Of a stretch of 64,000 nucleotides of DNA, positions 59,189 to 64,000 are shown piece after piece (positions within the stretch are counted from its first letter, which is position 1; every line of letters starts with the position of its first letter). Under the pieces are notes generated by a model. That model searched no databases. It was not told where the DNA came from and worked only from the letters and a program-made list of their open reading frames with translations. The stretch is taken from positions 399,007 to 463,006 of the forward strand of contig NZ_JAJGNO010000001.1 of assembly GCF_020782235.1 (NCBI RefSeq). Direction: 5' to 3'. The DNA is from Sphingobium naphthae. Lineage in GTDB: Bacteria > Pseudomonadota > Alphaproteobacteria > Sphingomonadales > Sphingomonadaceae. The translations under genes were made by a program, and so were the position numbers.

Positions 59189-59485
59189 TCAGGCGGCGCG
59201 CGCCTGGGTCGATGCGATGAGGGCGCGCGCCTGGCGCTGGGCCTCGGCGATTTCGCGGGCAGTCATTTCCTCGGCGATCTCCGCGCGCATCGACTGGCCC
59301 TGCCGACTGCCGCGCAGGGCGGCGAGGTTGAACCATTTATGCGCCTCGACCAAGTCGATCGGCAGGCCGCTGGTGCCGCAGCTGAAGGCGACGCCCAGGT
59401 CGAAGCAGTCGTCCGCCGAACCGCAGGCCGCCCGCGACAGGCGCGCCTCCATCAGAAATTGCGCGCTCTTGAAACTGTTGCCCAT
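59189..59485 (-). CDS. Sel1-repeat protein
   Basis: A 98-residue protein with one or two Sel1-like (TPR-related) repeats: DCFDLGVAFSCGTSGLPIDL then EAHKWFNLAALRGSRQGQSM. The N-terminus has no obvious signal peptide. It is likely to mediate protein contacts. It is convergent with the DUF482 gene, adjacent to its stop. Confidence 0.82.
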   Translation of the reverse strand: MGNSFKSAQFLMEARLSRAACGSADDCFDLGVAFSCGTSGLPIDLVEAHKWFNLAALRGSRQGQSMRAEIAEEMTAREIAEAQRQARALIASTQARAA

Positions 59486-59677
59486 GAAAGTGATTCCCCC
59501 ATCATCCCGCTAAAGCAATTGATCGACCCTTTGGTTTGTTCACGCGGGAGACTGTGGCCCATCAGCCGATAAAAAATGGTTAACGACCTATTTGCCATGA
59601 TGGGCAGCGGGATGAAGGGCGAGGAGGCGGCCTGATTTGGGGTGGCGCATGCCGCGCGGAGCCCCCATAGCCCGAGC

Positions 59678-60940
59678 ATGACCGACATTCCCGCTTCATC
59701 GCCGCCCCGCGACATCCATTTCCGCGAATTCGTGCTGCTGTGCGCGTGCCTGATGGCGATGAACGCCCTGTCGATCGACCCGATGCTGCCGGCCCTGCCC
59801 GCCATCGGGCGCGATCTGTCCATTCCCCAGCCCAATGACCGGCAGTTGATCATCAGCGTCTATTTCATGGGGCTGGGGATCGGATCGTTGCTGTTCGGCG
59901 TGCTGTCCGACCGATTCGGGCGCAAGGCGGTGCTGGGCAGCGCGATGGCGCTGTTCGTCCTGTCCTCCATCGCCTGCGCCAGCGCGCAGAGCTTCGCGAT
60001 GATGCTGATCGGTCGCGGCTGCGCCGGCTTCTTCGCGGGGGCTAGCCGGGTCATCACCGTCGGCATCATCCGCGACCGGTTCCGCGGCGACGCCATGGCG
60101 CGAGTCATGTCGCTGATCTTTGCCGTGTTCATGCTGATCCCGGTGATGGCGCCCAGTTTCGGGCAAGCGATCCTGTGGGTGGCGCCGTGGCGCTGGATCT
60201 TCTGGGTGCTGGTCATCCTGTCCAGCATGATCCTGCTTTGGATGCTGGTGCGGCTGCCGGAAACGCTGGCGCCGGAAAACCGCATGCGGATCACCGCGCG
60301 CGGGCTGTTCGCCACGATCGCCCTCATCCTGCGCACGCGCAGCTCGATCGGCTACATGCTGGCGAGCGGCGTGGTGATGAGCGGCCTCATCGGCTTCATC
60401 CTGTCGGTGCAGCAGATCTTCTTCGACGTGTTCGATGCGGCGGCGATCTTCCCGATCGGCTTCGCCACCATTGCCGGCTTCATGGGGATCGGCAGCCTGA
60501 TCAACAGCCGCCTGGTCCAGCGCTTCGGCGCGCGGCGGATGAGCCAGAGCGCGCTCATCGGCTTCTGCCTGATCGCCGCCGTCCATCTGGCGCTGATCCT
60601 GATGGGATGGGAGACGCTGGTCAGCTTCATGACGCTGCAGGCGCTGACCATGCTGACCGTGGCCTTCACCGCGTCCAATTTCAGCGCCATCTCGATGGAG
60701 CCGTTTCACAAGGGCGCGGGCGTCGCCTCGTCCTTCCAGGCGTTCCTGACGACCGCGGTGTCGGCGGCGCTCGGCAGCCTGGTGGGCCGCGCCTTCGACG
60801 GAACGACCCTGCCCTTCACGCTTGGGCTGCTGGTGTTCGGGACCCTGTCCTTCCTGATCGTCATCTGGGCGGAACGGGGCAAGCTCTTCACCCGGCCCAA
60901 TCTCGCCAAGCTGCGCGACGCGGACATGGATTTCCACTGA
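59678..60940 (+). CDS. MFS drug-resistance transporter, Bcr/CflA family
   Basis: A 420-residue transporter with twelve hydrophobic helices. SIDPMLPALPAIGRDLSIPQ near the first helix, SDRFGRKAVLGSAM (loop 2-3 motif) and RDRFRGDAMARVM are the Bcr/CflA hallmarks. It probably exports small toxic molecules by proton exchange. The ATG at 59678 is used; an in-frame GTG/ATG upstream (59642) would add unlikely residues. A terminator hairpin follows at 60973. Confidence 0.9.
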   Translation: MTDIPASSPPRDIHFREFVLLCACLMAMNALSIDPMLPALPAIGRDLSIPQPNDRQLIISVYFMGLGIGSLLFGVLSDRFGRKAVLGSAMALFVLSSIACASAQSFAMMLIGRGCAGFFAGASRVITVGIIRDRFRGDAMARVMSLIFAVFMLIPVMAPSFGQAILWVAPWRWIFWVLVILSSMILLWMLVRLPETLAPENRMRITARGLFATIALILRTRSSIGYMLASGVVMSGLIGFILSVQQIFFDVFDAAAIFPIGFATIAGFMGIGSLINSRLVQRFGARRMSQSALIGFCLIAAVHLALILMGWETLVSFMTLQALTMLTVAFTASNFSAISMEPFHKGAGVASSFQAFLTTAVSAALGSLVGRAFDGTTLPFTLGLLVFGTLSFLIVIWAERGKLFTRPNLAKLRDADMDFH

Positions 60941-60972
60941 GGCGGCTGGTCCGCCCGCGCCGCTGAAACGAA

Positions 60973-60996
60973 AACGGGGCGGTCGCCCGCCCCGTT
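60973..60996. terminator. Bidirectional terminator between the MFS and APC genes
   Basis: AACGGGGCGG and CCGCCCCGTT form a perfect 10-bp stem around TCGC. On the minus strand the tract after it is TTCGTTTC, the better T-run, so it mainly serves the permease gene; it lies 33 bp after the MFS stop. Confidence 0.88.
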
Positions 60997-61006
60997 CGCT
61001 GCTGGA

Positions 61007-62587
61007 TCAGGCGTCCTGCCCGCCCGGCGTATGCGCGCCCGGCAGCGGCGGCACCGGCTGGGGCGGAATGCCCGCATCATCCTCCGCCACGTCGACGATC
61101 CCGCGGCCGACATGGCTGCGGTTGCGGCTATAGGCGAAGTAGACGATCAGGCCCACGGTCGCCCAGCCGACGAACATCAGCTTGGTTTCGCTGCCCAAGC
61201 TCCAGAACAGATAGAGGCAGCCGAGGATCGCGATCGGCGCGGTCACCATGATCGCCGGCGTGCGGAAGGGCCGCTTGCGCGACGGATCGGTGCGGCGCAG
61301 CACCATGACCGCGATCGACACGGCGGCGAAGGCAAAGAGCGTGCCCGAGTTGGAGATGTCCGCCAGGATGCCGACCGGGAAGAAGGCGGCGAACAGGGCA
61401 ACGAAGATGCCGGTCAGGATGGTGATAACATGCGGGGTCTTGTAGGTCGGATGCACCTTCGAGAAGAGGTCGGGCAACAGGCCGTCGCGGCTCATCACGA
61501 AGAAGATGCGGGTCTGGCCGAACATCATCATCAGGATGACCGAAGGCAGCGCCAGGCCGGCGGCGAGGCCGAGCAGGTTGCCGATCTGCGGCCAGCCGAT
61601 CTCGCGCAGCGTCCAGGCCAGCGCTTCCTTCGAGCAGGTGACCGCTTCATTGCCCGCGGCGGCGAGCGCGGCGCATTGCTGCGACAATTCGGTGGAGCCC
61701 GGCGCCAGCGCGATGCCGCCCTGCGCGATCGGGATGCCGCCGGCGGTCACGGGCTGCGCGCCCACGGTGCCGATGACGCCGGCTGCCACCAGCATGTAGA
61801 AGATGGTGCAGATGGCGAGCGAGCCGATCAGGCCGATCGGCATGTTGCGCTGGGGATTCTTGGTTTCCTCCGCGGCGGTCGAGACTGCGTCGAAGCCGAC
61901 ATAAGCGAAGAAGATGGATGCGGCCGCCGCCGAAATGCCCGAAAAGCCGAGCGGCGCGAACGGCTCGAAACCGTCCATGTTCATGACCGGCACCGACAGC
62001 ACGATGAAGAGGGTGAGCGCCGCCACCTTGATCGCGACCAGGATCGCGTTGACGGTCGCGCTTTCCTTCGTGCCGATGACCAGCAGCCAGGTGACCAGCG
62101 CCGCGATCAGCATCGCGGGCAAGTTGACCACGCCGCCGTCATAGGGGCCCCGCGTCAGGAAATTGGGGATGTCCATATGGAATGTATGTTCGATCAGGCC
62201 CACGACATAGCCGGACCAGCCCACTGATACGGCGCCTGCGGCCACCGCATATTCCAGGATCAGCGCCCAGCCGACCATCCAGGCGATGAGTTCCCCCATC
62301 ACCGCATAGCTGTAGGTATAGGCCGATCCCGAAACCGGGACCATCGCCGCCATTTCGGCGTAGCAAAGCGCTGCCACGGCGCAGACGAAGCCGGCAATGA
62401 CGAAGGAGAGCATCATGCCCGGCCCCGCCTTCTGCGCGGCTTCGGCCGTCAGCACGAAGATGCCCGTGCCGATGACCGCGCCGATGCCCAGCATGGTGAG
62501 CTGGAACGCCCCCAGCGATCGATGCAGTGATTTCTTTTCCGCCGTCGCCAATATGGCGTCGAGAGGCTTTACGCGCCCGAATATCAT
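61007..62587 (-). CDS. Amino acid permease, APC superfamily
   Basis: A 526-residue membrane protein with twelve predicted helices. LGIGAVIGTGIFVLTAEAAQ (first helix with the unwound substrate-binding GxG), SAYTYSYAVMGELIAWMVGW and FFAYVGFDAVSTAAEETKNP are typical of cationic amino acid transporter-like APC proteins. A long insert with two cysteines (near 300-340) is unusual and probably periplasmic. The start at 62587 has AGAGG upstream; the longer frame to 62629 is less likely. A proline-rich cytoplasmic tail ends the protein. Confidence 0.92.
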   Translation of the reverse strand: MIFGRVKPLDAILATAEKKSLHRSLGAFQLTMLGIGAVIGTGIFVLTAEAAQKAGPGMMLSFVIAGFVCAVAALCYAEMAAMVPVSGSAYTYSYAVMGELIAWMVGWALILEYAVAAGAVSVGWSGYVVGLIEHTFHMDIPNFLTRGPYDGGVVNLPAMLIAALVTWLLVIGTKESATVNAILVAIKVAALTLFIVLSVPVMNMDGFEPFAPLGFSGISAAAASIFFAYVGFDAVSTAAEETKNPQRNMPIGLIGSLAICTIFYMLVAAGVIGTVGAQPVTAGGIPIAQGGIALAPGSTELSQQCAALAAAGNEAVTCSKEALAWTLREIGWPQIGNLLGLAAGLALPSVILMMMFGQTRIFFVMSRDGLLPDLFSKVHPTYKTPHVITILTGIFVALFAAFFPVGILADISNSGTLFAFAAVSIAVMVLRRTDPSRKRPFRTPAIMVTAPIAILGCLYLFWSLGSETKLMFVGWATVGLIVYFAYSRNRSHVGRGIVDVAEDDAGIPPQPVPPLPGAHTPGGQDA

Positions 62588-62713
62588 GAAGACCTCTATT
62601 CCCTTAGCCCGGCACGCCACCGGACGCACCCCTTTTGCTTATGGGGAGGGGAGACTATCGCCTAATCCGGCGGGCGCAAGTATGTTGCGCGGTCATGACA
62701 TGAAAGGAACGAC

Positions 62714-63475
62714 GTGGTCGAACTGGTGAAGGCGCAGCTGCTGCGCGCGGTGCCGCATGGCTTTGCCGGACGGCAGGGCGGCGTTTCCACCGGCCTCTAT
62801 GCCGGGCTGAACGTGGGACTGGGATCGGATGACGACCGCGCGGCGATCCTGCGCAACCGGGATCTGGCGCGCGATGCCGTGCTGCCGGGCGCACAGCTGG
62901 TGACGGTGCGGCAGGTTCACTCGGCGCTGGCCGAAATCGTCACCGCGCCCTTCGCCGAGGATGAGCGGCCGGAGGCGGATGCACTGGTAACGGATCGCCC
63001 CGGCCTGTTGCTGGGCATATTGACCGCCGATTGCGTGCCGGTGCTGTTCGCCGATGTCCAGGCGGGCGTGGTCGGTGCGGCGCATGCGGGGTGGAAGGGC
63101 GCGATCGGCGGCGTCACCGACGCCACGTTGGCGGCGATGGAGCGGATCGGCGCGGCGCGTGACCGCATCATGGCGGCCATCGGGCCCTGCATCGGGCGCG
63201 CCTCTTATGAAGTGACTGAGGATTTCGCGCTTCGTTTCGAGGCGGCGGATGGGGAGAATGGGCGTTTCTTTTCGGCGGGGCGTCCGGGGCATCTGCAGTT
63301 CGACATTGGCGGCTATGTGGCGTCGCGCCTGGCGGCGGCGGGGGTGGCGCGGGTGGAGATGCTCGACGAGGACACCTATGCGCAGCCCGATCGCTTCTTC
63401 AGCTATCGCCGTTCCTGTCATCGGGGCGAGGCGGGCTATGGCCGGCAGATGTCGATGATCGCGGTTCCGGAGTGA
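62714..63475 (+). CDS. pgeF: Multicopper-oxidase-like laccase-domain protein (PgeF/YfiH)
   Basis: A 253-residue DUF152 (PgeF/YfiH) protein: HGFAGRQGGVSTGLYAGLNV, VRQVHSALAEIV, GILTADCVPVLFAD and AAHAGWKGAIGGV contain the Cys/His zinc and substrate site, and IGPCIGRASYEVTEDF follows. These proteins remove adenine/adenosine-type purine lesions or edit peptidoglycan precursors; both activities have been reported. The start is a GTG (62714) with AAGGAA seven bases before it. Confidence 0.9.
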   Translation: MVELVKAQLLRAVPHGFAGRQGGVSTGLYAGLNVGLGSDDDRAAILRNRDLARDAVLPGAQLVTVRQVHSALAEIVTAPFAEDERPEADALVTDRPGLLLGILTADCVPVLFADVQAGVVGAAHAGWKGAIGGVTDATLAAMERIGAARDRIMAAIGPCIGRASYEVTEDFALRFEAADGENGRFFSAGRPGHLQFDIGGYVASRLAAAGVARVEMLDEDTYAQPDRFFSYRRSCHRGEAGYGRQMSMIAVPE

Positions 63476-63816
63476 CGGCGCAGAGTCGCGGGTGCGGCGA
63501 CGCTCCTGGTGGCTGGTGGTCTCTTGTGTGCGCGCTCTCCACGGTTCGGCAACATAATCCGACGCGTTCATGGTGCGCTGGGCATGGATATTGTTTGCGG
63601 GCGCAGGATCGGCGCGCGACCTTGAGGATATGAGCCTGGGGCGTGTCGCCCGATGCCAAACCGACGGTGGAGTTGGCGCTCTCCCGCGTCCATTCCGACG
63701 ATCGGGACCGCTGCGGGTGATGCTGCAAGGCGTGGCGGATGCGCCCCGACGACGCCCAGTCCTGTGGACTGTTCGGCTGTGGCTGTGCGCTGCTGTTTGT
63801 GTGTGGTTTGGGGTGT
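63476..63816. other. Intergenic region between pgeF and tRNA-fMet
   Basis: No frame on either strand has a convincing start, motif or composition for a gene; the longest (63570-63860, plus) runs into the tRNA in antisense. I see no repeat or clear terminator. Confidence 0.4.
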
Positions 63817-63893
<77 letters not shown>

Positions 63894-63911
63894 CCGTGGT
63901 ATATTTGGTCC

Positions 63912-64000
63912 TCAGTCGCCGGCGGATGCATCCGCATCCTTGGGCTGTCCTCCCCGGCTGATGCCGGGTCCAGGCGGCCATTTGGCCTTGCGGGCCTTGC
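63912..64000 (-). CDS. 3' end of a minus-strand gene, cut by the window edge
   Basis: A frame open from the window end to TGA at 63914-63912. The visible 28 residues are basic, then proline/glycine-rich (KARKAKWPPGPGISRGGQ, ending SAGD). Such Lys/Arg-Pro tails are common in pseudouridine synthases of this group, but this short piece does not identify the protein. Confidence 0.35.
   Translation of the reverse strand, partial: KARKAKWPPGPGISRGGQPKDADASAGD

Overview
The window looks like one contiguous chromosomal segment from a sphingomonad alphaproteobacterium (Sphingomonas/Sphingobium-like). The evidence is uniformly GC-rich codon use, the gene orders nadD-rsfS-rlmH-envC-ctpA and bolA/dnaJ/cobS/cobT, an EipA (DUF1134) protein, a DUF3572-divK pair, a PhoX phosphatase and many four-base ATGA/GTGA gene overlaps. 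It begins inside a ribose-phosphate pyrophosphokinase gene and ends in the 3' end of an unidentified minus-strand gene just beyond an initiator tRNA.

Positions 1-12.7 kb carry housekeeping genes: a VOC protein, hisN, nadD, rsfS, rlmH, an EnvC-type LytM protein, a carboxy-terminal S41 protease, dsbB and coq7. A lower-GC SGNH/AlgX-like gene sits between envC and the protease and looks like an insertion. Two tandem secreted paralogues and an Atm1-type ABC exporter follow. From 12.9 to 19.6 kb lies a compact caa3-type terminal oxidase locus: a small HTH protein, CtaG, cytochrome b561, two divergent cytochrome c lipoproteins, subunit II fused to cytochrome c, and subunits I and III fused. The b561 gene and the minus-strand diheme cytochrome c overlap tail to tail by 179 nt.

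From 19,731 to 29,891 an integrated element of about 10.1 kb is bounded by a 15-bp direct repeat whose right copy is the 3' end of tRNA-Ser(GCU). It has a tyrosine integrase, an excisionase-like HTH protein and a chain of small overlapping early genes. A primase/ATPase gene then breaks off in its Walker domain and runs directly into the C-terminal part of a tail tape-measure protein. This is most simply a prophage that lost its packaging, head and most tail genes in one internal deletion. The right half holds cargo: an exported protein, a ribbon-helix-helix regulator with putative operators, and divergent from it a five-gene operon with two signal-peptide proteins (one clearly Tat-type) and two proteins sharing a small C-terminal domain. 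This operon is the best candidate in the window for an undescribed function.

From 30 to 45 kb come EipA, dinB, the DUF177/ubiquinol-cytochrome c chaperone pair divergent from bamE, metXW, a 2-hydroxyacid dehydrogenase, hisC-tyrC, plsC, a YdcF protein, ftsXE, an MJ0042 zinc-ribbon protein, a pirin and a glutathione S-transferase. From 45 to 51 kb a bolA / DnaJ / Hsp70-like / cobS / osmC / cobT / Gre-like series occurs without any other cobalamin gene. From 51 to 64 kb are a Dps protein, a GDT1-like transporter, rpmG, phoX with a three-unit Pho box, divK, DUF3572, a HAD/RidA/GDPD/acyltransferase operon, an MFS exporter, an APC permease, a PgeF-type laccase-domain protein and tRNA-fMet. The clearest terminators are hairpins at 51.4, 53.4 and 61.0 kb, each placed between convergent genes.
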